Shown here piece by piece: positions 1 through 7,697 of a DNA stretch of 25,529 nt (positions are counted from its first letter, which is position 1; each line of letters starts with the position of its first letter). The DNA lies in NCBI GenBank assembly GCA_041946755.1, contig JBHGBB010000028.1, positions 1-25,529 of the forward strand, in the 5' to 3' direction. A program made the translations under genes and the position numbers. The notes below the pieces were generated by a model. It was not told the DNA's origin and did no database searches. It saw only the letters and a list, made by a program, of their open reading frames with translations. Source of the stretch: JBHGBB01 sp041946755 (GTDB lineage Bacteria > UBP4 > UBA4092 > JAOAEQ01).

Positions 1-57
1 GAAAATCAAAATAAGAATGAAAAGGGGAAAATATACTTAAGATTATAAATTAATAGT

Positions 58-462
58 ATGAGCTATCTCAATTTTTATCTCGATATATTATTTCCTTTTA
101 TTATTTATTTTCCTATTGGAGCGTATCTTCTGAAATGCGGAATAAAAATACTCAATAAAAAATACATATCTTATACTAAAGCTACCGGGATCGTTTTATT
201 AATTATCGCCATAATCATATTTCTATTCCAAGTAGGTACGGTTGGATTAGCCTATCTATTGAGCGGGGTCTTTTCTATTGAAGATTATCATTTTCAGATC
301 TCATCATTCTTGATGATTCCAATATCATTTTTTATCCAAGGTTTACTAATTAAGTTATTACTAAATATCGGATTCTGGAAAGCTATGTTGATAAGTTTAG
401 TATTAAGTGCAGTAATATTGCTCTGCTATTTAGTTTGGTTTGTCTTACTTCTTATTGATTAA
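58..462 (+). CDS. Small hypothetical integral membrane protein (134 aa)
   Basis: I do not recognise this family. The 134-residue product is almost entirely hydrophobic, with about four predicted membrane segments (roughly residues 6-25, 43-70, 84-105 and 108-132) joined by short polar loops, one of them basic (KILNKKY). No catalytic motif is visible. The ATG at 58 has no Shine-Dalgarno purine run at normal spacing. A TATAAA box ends 8 nt before it, which fits a near-leaderless transcript. The gene converges on uppP across an 82-bp gap with no clear terminator. It may be a small multi-pass protein of the DUF type. The coding call rests on the clean hydrophobic pattern; function is unknown. Confidence 0.6.
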   Translation: MSYLNFYLDILFPFIIYFPIGAYLLKCGIKILNKKYISYTKATGIVLLIIAIIIFLFQVGTVGLAYLLSGVFSIEDYHFQISSFLMIPISFFIQGLLIKLLLNIGFWKAMLISLVLSAVILLCYLVWFVLLLID

Positions 463-544
463 TACACTATATGTTATTATAACCTTTTTTCAGGTAGCAC
501 TATGTAACCAAAAACATCAAGATAACTTTGAAGTGAAAATATTT

Positions 545-1351
545 CTACCGATGGAAGAGAACAACTAACCAGATAAGAATGCAGTAGACTCCGAAGATAT
601 AGAGGCTATTTTTCTGCACATACTGCAAGAAGTATTTTATTGCGATATACCCCGATATCGCTGCAGCAATAAAACCTGCTACTAAAATCGTTATATAAAC
701 ACTGGTGACTTCCATATGGATGAGATGCTTAAACTTCACCAATCCTGCCCCAAGAATGATTGGAATTGATAATAGAAACGAGAATCGCGCGGCTGTCGGT
801 CGATCTAATCCACTGAACATGCCGACCGAAATTGTTGATCCCGACCGGGATATCCCCGGAGCAATGGCAATCGCTTGAGCGATCCCAATCGCTATCCCGC
901 GCCAAAAGGTTACCTCTTGTGCTGGCATGATAAACCGTTTACTAATAAACTCGCTAGAAATTAAAAGGATTGCAGTAACTAATAAAAACCAACCAACGAT
1001 ATGCGGTTTCCCGAACAGAGCTTCAAACTTCGATTCAAATAAGAATCCTAATAAACCCGCAGGAATAGTTGCATAGATAATCAACCAAGCTAATTTCGCA
1101 TCCGGACTCGCCCGGAAAGTTTTATTGGTTAAACTCCGGAAAAATGCTACGATAAGTTTAATGATATCTTTCCAGAAATAAGCTGCTACCGCAACTAAGG
1201 TCCCGAGATGCACTCCAACATCAAAAATTACATCCGGTTCTCCCCATTTTAGGAAATAAGGAACTAATACCAGATGAGCGGAACTGCTTACCGGTAGGAA
1301 TTCGGTTAATCCCTGGACTATACCTAGGATTATTGCCTGGATTACTGTCAT
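545..1351 (-). CDS. uppP: Undecaprenyl-diphosphatase UppP (BacA family)
   Basis: Integral membrane phosphatase that converts undecaprenyl diphosphate to undecaprenyl phosphate, recycling the lipid carrier for peptidoglycan and other envelope polymers. The 268 residues match the usual family length. Family signatures are present: the N-terminal EFLPVSSSAHL segment (residues 17-27, with the conserved Glu and Ser/His) and PGISRSGST (165-173, with the catalytic-region Arg169). About eight hydrophobic segments fit the known fold. It is the last gene of the minus-strand run nadC-birA-ftsB-uppP, but a 159-bp gap containing an imperfect foldback separates it from ftsB, so it may have its own promoter. 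There is no Shine-Dalgarno before the ATG at 1351. Family assignment is secure. Confidence 0.96.
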   Translation of the reverse strand: MTVIQAIILGIVQGLTEFLPVSSSAHLVLVPYFLKWGEPDVIFDVGVHLGTLVAVAAYFWKDIIKLIVAFFRSLTNKTFRASPDAKLAWLIIYATIPAGLLGFLFESKFEALFGKPHIVGWFLLVTAILLISSEFISKRFIMPAQEVTFWRGIAIGIAQAIAIAPGISRSGSTISVGMFSGLDRPTAARFSFLLSIPIILGAGLVKFKHLIHMEVTSVYITILVAGFIAAAISGYIAIKYFLQYVQKNSLYIFGVYCILIWLVVLFHR

Positions 1352-1393
1352 AAAAATAGTTAATTAGTTAAGGAAGAAATAGGTTTAATAGTT

Positions 1394-1493
1394 GGGTTAA
1401 GGTTAGGGAGTGAGTAAAGTAGTTCGGAGTAGTAGTTGGTAAATACTAACAACCAATAACTAACGACCTAACTCACTACCTTACCTTTACCTA
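1394..1493. repeat. Imperfect ~100-bp foldback between ftsB and uppP
   Basis: The outer arms 1394-1414 (G/T-rich) and 1471-1491 (A/C-rich) are inverted copies matching at about 18 of 21 positions. Inner words also pair: TAGTTGGT near 1433-1440 against ACCAATAACTA at 1451-1461. The element lies entirely in the 159-bp spacer, so a read-through transcript from ftsB would form a long hairpin upstream of uppP. No T tract follows in either direction, so it does not look like a standard terminator. It could be a dispersed palindromic repeat. Confidence 0.5.
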
Positions 1494-1510
1494 ACAACAT
1501 TATTTTTAAC

Positions 1511-1843
1511 TTATTTAACCGGATTTTGTGCTGTGGTTGTGGTTGACAATTTGTATACTACTTCTCCCGGTTTAACGAAATTCAGTTTCTCTCTGGCATC
1601 TTTTTCTACCATAAACGGGTCGCCTTTTTGCAACTTTTTCTTTACCGCTTCTTTATCCTGAATCTGCTGTTCGAGTACCTGATTCTGCTGCTGTACCAAA
1701 TCTTTCTGTTGGTTAGTCGATTGTAATTCCAAATATTCTTTAAACAACACCGCTAACGGAATCAAAATAACCGCACTCCAGAAAAACAGTTTTGGAGTAA
1801 CAATCTTTCGCTTCCCTAATTTATTCCCATTATCCTCTTTCAT
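1511..1843 (-). CDS. FtsB/DivIC-like septum formation initiator protein
   Basis: A bitopic cell-division protein of the FtsB/DivIC family, which links FtsQ-type and FtsL-type partners in the divisome. The 110 residues run: a short basic cytoplasmic N-terminus (KLGKRKIVTPK), one membrane segment (about 18-35), a Gln-rich coiled coil (about 38-72, LVQQQNQVLEQQIQ), then the family ending with a KDAREKLNFVKPGEVVYKL region (82-100), as in DivIC/FtsB where 'R..L....PGE..Y' is typical. It lies 52 bp downstream of birA on the same strand. A minus-strand TATAAT at 1858-1853 ends 9 nt before the ATG, with no Shine-Dalgarno, suggesting its own near-leaderless start. I cannot separate FtsB from DivIC naming. 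Confidence 0.88.
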   Translation of the reverse strand: MKEDNGNKLGKRKIVTPKLFFWSAVILIPLAVLFKEYLELQSTNQQKDLVQQQNQVLEQQIQDKEAVKKKLQKGDPFMVEKDAREKLNFVKPGEVVYKLSTTTTAQNPVK

Positions 1844-1852
1844 ACGGCATAT

Positions 1853-1858
1853 ATTATA
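1853..1858 (-). promoter_or_regulatory. TATAAT -10 box 9 nt upstream of the ftsB ATG
   Basis: An exact TATAAT on the minus strand, with 9 nt (1844-1852) before the start codon. Transcription would begin about 2-3 nt before the ATG. I see no good -35 hexamer at 17 nt. This is one of several similarly placed boxes in the window. Confidence 0.5.
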
Positions 1859-1895
1859 TCTAAAAATCGGGATTGAAATCTTGCATTAAGCGATT

Positions 1896-2690
1896 TTATT
1901 CTAATAAGGTAATCTCGCCACCAACTAATTTGGTTATAATTCCGCTACTTGACCGCAGGATTAAACTCCCATCTAAATCTATATCAACCACATATCCGGT
2001 AGTTTTATATTTTAATCCTTCAACCTGGACTAATTTTCCGAGTGTATCCGATAACCGTTTCCATTCAGTCATCGCCGATTTCGTTCCTTCTTTTAGACAC
2101 TGGAAATAATGCAACTCGAAATAGTGCATAATCTCGGCAATAACCGCTGCTCGAGAGATAGAATTCCTTTTTTTTAATTCTATCTTGAGTGAGGTAGCTT
2201 GATTCCGCAACTCTTCTAGAAACTCAGTCTTTTTAATATTAATATTAACGCCAATACCGATAACAGCAAACTTAATTTTCGATTTAACCACTTCCAATTC
2301 GGTTAATATCCCGGCAACTTTCTTTCCATGAATCTGAACATCGTTCGGCCATTTGATACATGCCGGTAGTCCGGTTGATTTGCGAATTCCTTCCGCAACC
2401 GCAATTGCAGCAATGGCGGTTAACCGAGGGGCATGATTCGGCACCCAATCAGGTTTTAAAATAATCGAAAATAATAAAGATTTACCCGCTGGCGAGAACC
2501 AGGTCCGGTTATTCCGCCCTCTACCCTGCGTCTGTTCTTCACCAATAACGAGCGTCCCTTCCGGTGCGTTTCCTTTCGCCAATTCTCGAGCGATAAGGTT
2601 GGTTGACCCAACTTGGGTATAATAATGGATTCGGCAACCGAAAGTCTTGGTCTTGATAGCATCAGCGAATTGTTGTGGCCATTCAATCAT
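1896..2690 (-). CDS. birA: Biotin--[acetyl-CoA-carboxylase] ligase BirA (monofunctional)
   Basis: Attaches biotin through biotinyl-AMP to the lysine of biotin carboxyl carrier domains. The 264 residues contain the biotin-loop signature GRGRNNRTW (56-64) and the KWPNDV motif (113-118) with KKVAGIL following, then a C-terminal SH3-like domain ending near GGEITLL. The N-terminal helix-turn-helix of E. coli BirA is absent, so this is the monofunctional class and unlikely to act as a repressor. The start at 2690 lies 14 nt after the nadC stop, with no Shine-Dalgarno (the spacer reads as a CTCTCTC run), so translation may depend on coupling to nadC. The biotin-dependent substrate carrier is not in this window. 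Confidence 0.95.
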   Translation of the reverse strand: MIEWPQQFADAIKTKTFGCRIHYYTQVGSTNLIARELAKGNAPEGTLVIGEEQTQGRGRNNRTWFSPAGKSLLFSIILKPDWVPNHAPRLTAIAAIAVAEGIRKSTGLPACIKWPNDVQIHGKKVAGILTELEVVKSKIKFAVIGIGVNINIKKTEFLEELRNQATSLKIELKKRNSISRAAVIAEIMHYFELHYFQCLKEGTKSAMTEWKRLSDTLGKLVQVEGLKYKTTGYVVDIDLDGSLILRSSSGIITKLVGGEITLLE

Positions 2691-2704
2691 TTTGAGAGAG
2701 TTAC

Positions 2705-3571
2705 TTAATCAATTTCTAATGATATATCTAGAGCCGGTGCTGAATGAGTTAATGCGCCGACTGAAATCAAATCTACTCCGGTTTTCGCTATTCCGCGAAC
2801 GGTTTTTAAGCTTACCCCGCCGGAAACCTCGATTAACGCCCTTTCCCGAATCAGGCTAACCGCTAGTTTGATTTTCGGAATCGGCATATTATCCAGCATA
2901 ATAATATCTACTTTAACCGCTAGCGCTTCTTGTACTTCTTTAAGACTTTTTGTTTCAACTTCAATCAGCATCTTATTGTTTTTAATCGATTTCCGTACCC
3001 GGGTAACCGCATCGGTTATACTTCCAGCAATTTCGATATGATTATCTTTAATCAGAATCTGGTCATAAAGCCCAAACCGATGATTATATCCCCCGCCAAC
3101 ACGAACCGCATATTTTTCGAGAGAACGAAATAACGGAGTTGTTTTCCGGGTATCTAATATTTTCGCGGGATATGGCTTAACCTTATCAACATATTTCCGG
3201 GTTAAACTGGCAATTCCGGATAACCGCTGAATGAAATTGAGCAGCACCCGTTCCCGGGATAAAAGAAGACTTGCCACCGCTTCGATCTCAGCGATAATAT
3301 CTCCTTTTTTAATCTTATCTCCATCTTTGAAATAGAACTGATACTTGGGTTTAGTACCTAAAATAAGTGGGATTAAAGGTAGACCAGCAATAATTCCAGC
3401 CGCTTTCGCCTGCAGTTTAGCTTTCCCAATACGGTTATTGGAAATAATGCTGGAAGTGGTAATATCTCCGGAACCGATATCCTCTTGTAGAGCTGCAGAA
3501 ATAAGGTTCTGTATCTCTTTTAGATTAATCGAATGGTTAAATTCTGGTTTTGGTAGCTTAATTAAATTCAT
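2705..3571 (-). CDS. nadC: Nicotinate-nucleotide pyrophosphorylase (carboxylating) NadC
   Basis: Makes nicotinate mononucleotide from quinolinate and PRPP in de novo NAD synthesis. The 288-residue product shows the N-terminal ALQEDIGSGDITT signature, the catalytic DTRKTTPLFR block followed by VRVGGGYNHR and the ILIKDNHI motif, and a C-terminal EVSGGVSL with ISVGALTHS, all classic for NadC. The frame is open for 17 more codons upstream (to 3622), but the family starts near MNLIKLPK, and the upstream part would overlap the pdhA promoter, so 3571 is chosen. A TATTAT box lies 6 nt before this ATG. The gene leads nadC-birA and is divergent from pdhA. nadA and nadB are not in the window. Confidence 0.96.
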   Translation of the reverse strand: MNLIKLPKPEFNHSINLKEIQNLISAALQEDIGSGDITTSSIISNNRIGKAKLQAKAAGIIAGLPLIPLILGTKPKYQFYFKDGDKIKKGDIIAEIEAVASLLLSRERVLLNFIQRLSGIASLTRKYVDKVKPYPAKILDTRKTTPLFRSLEKYAVRVGGGYNHRFGLYDQILIKDNHIEIAGSITDAVTRVRKSIKNNKMLIEVETKSLKEVQEALAVKVDIIMLDNMPIPKIKLAVSLIRERALIEVSGGVSLKTVRGIAKTGVDLISVGALTHSAPALDISLEID

Positions 3572-3576
3572 AATGA

Positions 3577-3583
3577 TATAATA
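3577..3583. promoter_or_regulatory. Shared bidirectional -10 box between nadC and pdhA
   Basis: The heptamer TATAATA serves as TATAAT on the plus strand (3577-3582) and as TATTAT on the minus strand (3583-3578). Plus-strand transcription would give pdhA a leader of roughly 55-60 nt. Minus-strand transcription would start at or next to the nadC ATG. No strong -35 is visible on either side. The assignment is from sequence only. Confidence 0.45.
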
Positions 3584-3646
3584 GTGTATAGCAGAATTAG
3601 AGAAGGTGTAAAGAGAAAACAAAAGCAGAACGCAGAGAAAAATATA

Positions 3647-4621
3647 ATGATAGAAACTGATTTAAAACCAGACCAGTTAATTCAACTCTATCAACAGATG
3701 CTCCTCATCCGCCGGTTTGAAGAGAAATGCGCAGAGATGTATACTTTGCAAAAAATCACCGGATTCTGCCATCTCTATATCGGGCAAGAAGCGATAGCCG
3801 TCGGTGCGATGTCAGCTATTCGACCGGATGATTATATTCTCACCGCATATCGCGATCATGGTCATGCAATTGCTAAAGGAGCCGACCCGAAATTGGTTAT
3901 GGCAGAACTATTCGGTAAATCTACCGGCCTCTGCAAGGGTAAAGGTGGGTCGATGCATATGTTTGATGTTAAACATAATATGCTCGGCGGGTATGCGATA
4001 GTTGCCGGCCATCTACCAGTTGCCACCGGAGTAGCGTTTGCCCTGAAATATCTTAAGAAAGACCAGGTGGTACTCTGCTTCTTCGGCGAAGGAGCGGTTA
4101 ATGCCGGAGTGTTCCATGAATCATTAAACCTAGCTGAATTATGGCGATTGCCGATTGTCTATATCTGTGAAAATAACCGGTATGGGATGGGAACGCCAGT
4201 AGAACGCGCCTCATCAATATATGATATCGCCCAAAAAGCATGCGCTTATGCGATGCGACGAGAACATATCGACGGTATGAATATCTTAGAAGTTCGCGAG
4301 CATGTTCTGAAAGCAGTTGAAATCGCCCGAACCCAGCAACAACCTTCATTTATCGAAATGAAAACATTCCGGTTTATGGGGCATTCGATGTCTGACCCGG
4401 CACATGGGCATTACCGTACTAAAGAAGAATTGGAACAACAGAAAAAATCCGACCCGATTATATCATTCCAAAAACTATTAGTTGAACAGAACATATTAAA
4501 TCAGCAGAAAATAGAACAAATTGAATCCGACTTAGGCGGACAAGTGGAAGAAGCGGTAACGTTTGCTGATAATAGTCCAGTAGCAACACTAGATTCTATT
4601 GAAACTGAAGTATACGCTTAA
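3647..4621 (+). CDS. pdhA: Pyruvate dehydrogenase E1 component, alpha subunit
   Basis: ThDP-dependent alpha subunit of the heterotetrameric E1, which decarboxylates pyruvate and passes the acetyl group to E2 lipoamide. The 324 residues include the alpha-subunit N-terminal block (YQQMLLIRRFEEKC), the GQEAIAVG motif, and the ThDP/Mg binding motif beginning GEGAVNAG (about 147-154) and ending at ENNRYG. HSMSDPAH marks the phosphorylation-loop region of E1alpha homologues. The open frame extends back to a GTG at 3584, but that lies on the predicted promoter and adds a basic tail not typical of the family, so the ATG at 3647 is preferred. Substrate could also be acetoin or branched-chain keto acids; the pdhABC-like order favours pyruvate. 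Confidence 0.9.
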   Translation: MIETDLKPDQLIQLYQQMLLIRRFEEKCAEMYTLQKITGFCHLYIGQEAIAVGAMSAIRPDDYILTAYRDHGHAIAKGADPKLVMAELFGKSTGLCKGKGGSMHMFDVKHNMLGGYAIVAGHLPVATGVAFALKYLKKDQVVLCFFGEGAVNAGVFHESLNLAELWRLPIVYICENNRYGMGTPVERASSIYDIAQKACAYAMRREHIDGMNILEVREHVLKAVEIARTQQQPSFIEMKTFRFMGHSMSDPAHGHYRTKEELEQQKKSDPIISFQKLLVEQNILNQQKIEQIESDLGGQVEEAVTFADNSPVATLDSIETEVYA

Positions 4622-4629
4622 TTAAACCT

Positions 4630-5604
4630 ATGTCAGAAATTACCTATCGAGAAGCCTTAAATCAAGCGATACGGGAAGAGATGGAACGTGATCCGAATGT
4701 TTTCCTGATGGGAGAAGAAGTCGGATTCTATCAAGGAGCATATAAGGTATCTAAAGGTTTACTTGAAGTATTCGGTCCTAACCGTATTATTGATACTCCG
4801 ATAACCGAGCCATCGTTTACCGGGGTTGGGATCGGTGCATCGTTGGTTGGATTACGCCCGATAATCGAAATGATGACGTTTAATTTCGCTATTCTAGCCC
4901 TTGACCAAATCATCAATAACGCGGCTAAAATTAGATATATGTCAGGCGGACAATTGAAAGTTCCGATAGTAATCCGCGGACCAGGAGGTGCCGCGCATCA
5001 GTTAGCGGCACAGCATTCGCAAAGTATCGAATCTTTTCTATGCCATACTCCGGGTTTGAAAGTGGTTATGCCATATACTCCGAAAGATGCCAAAGGTCTC
5101 CTAAAATCCGCTATCCGAGATGATAATCCGGTAATCTGTATTGAAGCAGAATTGCTATATGGAACAAAAGGTGAAGTGCCTGATGGAGAGTATCTGATTC
5201 CTATTGGTCAAGCAGAAATTAAACGGGAAGGGAAAGATATAACCCTACTCGCCTGGTCGAAAATGGTATATTTAGCTCTGCAATCAGCAAAGCAGCTTGA
5301 ACAAGATGGAGTATCAATAGAAGTAATAGATTTACGATCATTACGACCGCTAGATATTGATACTATCGTTCAATCAGCGAAAAAGACCAGTCGAGTAGTG
5401 ATAGTTGAAGAAGGTTGGCCATTTGCCGGTATCGGAGCAGAAATCGCATATCAGATTTCACAGCGGGCATTCGGGTATCTCGACGCACCGATTGAACGGA
5501 TTACCAGCCGCGATGTACCGATGCCATACGCAAAGAGCTTAGAACACGCAGTTCTTCCGGATATAGAACGAGTCATTATTGCAATCAAAAAAGTATTAGG
5601 ATAA
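4630..5604 (+). CDS. pdhB: Pyruvate dehydrogenase E1 component, beta subunit
   Basis: Beta subunit of the alpha2beta2 E1, contributing the ThDP pyrimidine-binding face. The 324 residues show the family hallmarks: GEEVG (28-32), the DTPITEPSFTGVGIGA stretch, FNFAILALDQIINNAAK, IRGPGGAAHQLAAQHSQS (the active-site His lies here) and the C-terminal transketolase domain (LRSLRPLD, VEEGW). The start is 8 nt after the pdhA stop. No Shine-Dalgarno is present in that gap, so translation is probably coupled to pdhA. The protein is full length. Confidence 0.93.
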   Translation: MSEITYREALNQAIREEMERDPNVFLMGEEVGFYQGAYKVSKGLLEVFGPNRIIDTPITEPSFTGVGIGASLVGLRPIIEMMTFNFAILALDQIINNAAKIRYMSGGQLKVPIVIRGPGGAAHQLAAQHSQSIESFLCHTPGLKVVMPYTPKDAKGLLKSAIRDDNPVICIEAELLYGTKGEVPDGEYLIPIGQAEIKREGKDITLLAWSKMVYLALQSAKQLEQDGVSIEVIDLRSLRPLDIDTIVQSAKKTSRVVIVEEGWPFAGIGAEIAYQISQRAFGYLDAPIERITSRDVPMPYAKSLEHAVLPDIERVIIAIKKVLG

Positions 5605-5643
5605 CCTAAAATAAATTCGGATTTTCATACGAGGTAAAATTCT

Positions 5644-6834
5644 ATGGCAAACAAAGTGGTAATGCCGAAATTGAGCGATACCATGGAAGAAGGGGTTATC
5701 GTTCAATGGCATAAAAAAGAAGGGGATATAGTAAATTCAGGTGATGTTTTAGCAGGAATCGAAACCGATAAGGCGATAGTCGAATTACAGGCATTTGCAA
5801 ATGGTATCCTACGCAAAATCCTGGTTCCAGAACAAGGGAAAGCTCCAGTCGGCAAACTAATAGCAGTTATCGGTAAATCCGATGAGGATATTTCAACAAT
5901 GCTACAAGAATCGGATAAAATAACGCCTGAAGTTAAAACCACTGAAAGTAAAATACCTGCTGGGACAGCGGTATTGAAACCTGAAAGTGTGCAACCAAAA
6001 CCAACCGGTAAAATTATTGCGTCGCCATTAGCAAAACGGCTCGCTGAAGAAGCCGGAATCGATTTGGCATTAGTTACCGGTACCGGTCCCGAAGGTAGAA
6101 TAACCGAAAAGGATGTAAACCAGTATCTCGCAGATCGAGCTCCACAATCAGGAGAATATACTGAAAAAGAACCGAGCCAAATGTGGAAAGCAATCGCCCG
6201 AAAGATGGTAGAAAGTAAATCGTCAGTACCGCAGTTTTATGTAACCACCGAAATCGAGATGGATGAAGTGTTTAAAACTAAATCCGTGATGACCGAAATG
6301 AATCCGGATGAACGAGTGACGATTACTGATATTCTGGTTAAAGCGGTAGCTAAAACACTCGAAAAGCATCCGGAATTTAATGTGAGTTATACCAATGGAA
6401 AAATCCGATATCATCAGAAGATTAATATCGGTATAGCAGTTGCGCTCGATGACGGTTTAGTCGTTCCGGTAGTTAAAAATTGCGCTAATAAACCACTTCT
6501 ACAAATGGCGAAAGAAGCGCAGGAACTGATACAGAAAGCGAAAAATCGGACTATCCAGCCCGATGAATATCGGGACGGAACGTTTACTATTTCCAATCTC
6601 GGTATGTTTCCAGTATCGCATTTTATTGCGATAATTCAACCACCGGAATCAGCGATTTTAGCGGTGGGTATGACACAAGATAAACCGGTAGTTAAAGATG
6701 GGCAGATCGTTATTCGTAAGATTATGGCGGTCACCTTATCTTGCGACCATCGAGTAATTGACGGAGCTATGGCAGCCGTTTTTCTGAAAGATTTAAAACA
6801 GCGATTAGAACAACCGGTAAAAGTCTTTTCCTAA
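5644..6834 (+). CDS. pdhC: Dihydrolipoamide acetyltransferase (E2) of pyruvate dehydrogenase
   Basis: Core acyltransferase of the PDH complex, moving the acetyl group from lipoamide to CoA. The 396 residues are ordered as one lipoyl domain (1-75, with the lipoylated Lys43 in ETDKA), a linker, a peripheral-subunit-binding domain (about 120-155, ASPLAKRLAEEAGID ... TGPEGRITEKDV) and the catalytic domain with the active-site motif DHRVIDG (His369, Asp373). A single lipoyl domain gives a compact E2. An identifiable Shine-Dalgarno (GAGG near 5634) precedes the ATG, unlike pdhA and pdhB. The gap to pdhB is 39 bp. The gene converges with coaX with only 4 bp between the stops and no visible terminator. 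The E3 gene (lpd) is not in the window. Confidence 0.94.
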   Translation: MANKVVMPKLSDTMEEGVIVQWHKKEGDIVNSGDVLAGIETDKAIVELQAFANGILRKILVPEQGKAPVGKLIAVIGKSDEDISTMLQESDKITPEVKTTESKIPAGTAVLKPESVQPKPTGKIIASPLAKRLAEEAGIDLALVTGTGPEGRITEKDVNQYLADRAPQSGEYTEKEPSQMWKAIARKMVESKSSVPQFYVTTEIEMDEVFKTKSVMTEMNPDERVTITDILVKAVAKTLEKHPEFNVSYTNGKIRYHQKINIGIAVALDDGLVVPVVKNCANKPLLQMAKEAQELIQKAKNRTIQPDEYRDGTFTISNLGMFPVSHFIAIIQPPESAILAVGMTQDKPVVKDGQIVIRKIMAVTLSCDHRVIDGAMAAVFLKDLKQRLEQPVKVFS

Positions 6835-6838
6835 AAGC

Positions 6839-7612
6839 CTATTTTTGCTTCTGATAAATTATGTATAATCCTTTTAAGGTAAGCAATGGATCTACTTTTT
6901 GAATAGTTTTGGAAGCTGGAGCTATTAGCTGCGATAATCCACCGGTAGCAATAATCAAGGGTTTCTGTTTAAGTTCTTTCCTCAATCGATTAACCATTCC
7001 ATCAATAAGTTCGATAAATCCGAAATAAAATCCTGACTGCAGATTGAGTACTGTACTATTACCGATAACCGGCAACGATTTGATGGTTGTATTGCTTAAA
7101 TCTACTGCCGGGAGTTGCGCTGTTTCCTGATGTAATGCTTGAATAGCGGTCTGTATACCGATAGTAATCGCTCCACCGATTAATTTACCTTTATGAGAAA
7201 CCACAGTGAACGTAGTAGCTGTACCTAAATCAACCACAATAACTGGTAATTTTTTATAATATGCTATTGCACCAACAGCATTTGCTACACGGTCTACACC
7301 GATACTCGACATTGGACGATATTTCATTGGGATAATGGTATTCTTCCCAGAAATAGCAATAAACGGTTTCAATTTGAATAGAGTATAGCAAATTCGAGTT
7401 ATTCGTTTCGTTTCTTTCGGCACCACCGAACCGATAACCACCGCTTGAATTTGACTTATCTTAATATTATACCGACTTAGAAACGATAATATCTCCCGAT
7501 CGATTCTAGCTATACCAAGCTTTATTGAACTATGATATTTCGGTTCTTTATTGGACTTGGCGAATAGTGCAAAATCAATTTCGGTATTACCGATATCAAA
7601 AACAAGTATCAT
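6839..7612 (-). CDS. coaX: Type III pantothenate kinase CoaX
   Basis: Phosphorylates pantothenate in the first step of CoA synthesis. The 257 residues carry the ASKHA-fold motifs of CoaX: the N-terminal phosphate loop DIGNT (6-10), GVDRVAN (105-111) and DLGTATT (128-134), plus the ATGGL segment near the C-terminus. The gene is divergent from rodA across an 85-bp shared promoter region. The ATG at 7612 has no Shine-Dalgarno; a TAAACT box lies 10 nt upstream, in keeping with the other near-leaderless starts. CoaX needs a monovalent cation and is not feedback-inhibited by CoA in studied examples (family knowledge). Confidence 0.95.
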   Translation of the reverse strand: MILVFDIGNTEIDFALFAKSNKEPKYHSSIKLGIARIDREILSFLSRYNIKISQIQAVVIGSVVPKETKRITRICYTLFKLKPFIAISGKNTIIPMKYRPMSSIGVDRVANAVGAIAYYKKLPVIVVDLGTATTFTVVSHKGKLIGGAITIGIQTAIQALHQETAQLPAVDLSNTTIKSLPVIGNSTVLNLQSGFYFGFIELIDGMVNRLRKELKQKPLIIATGGLSQLIAPASKTIQKVDPLLTLKGLYIIYQKQK

Positions 7613-7681
7613 AGGTACTAATAGTTTAGACTGTTATGTGGAATATTGTAAAGTTCCGATAGTATACCAAGCTAAATTTGG

Positions 7682-7687
7682 TATAAT
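7682..7687 (+). promoter_or_regulatory. TATAAT -10 box 10 nt upstream of the rodA ATG
   Basis: A perfect TATAAT with 10 nt (7688-7697) before the ATG at 7698. Initiation would fall about 3-4 nt before the start codon. There is no Shine-Dalgarno. The hexamer 17 nt upstream (ATAGTA) is a poor -35. Confidence 0.55.
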
Positions 7688-7697
7688 ATTACTAATT

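Noticed and set aside
1873..2109. Plus-strand 78-aa frame
   Set aside because: It lies antisense to birA, whose motifs make the minus strand certain.
7551..7697. Longer N-terminus for rodA
   Set aside because: These 49 codons run antisense to coaX and over the promoter; SEDS proteins start close to the first membrane helix.
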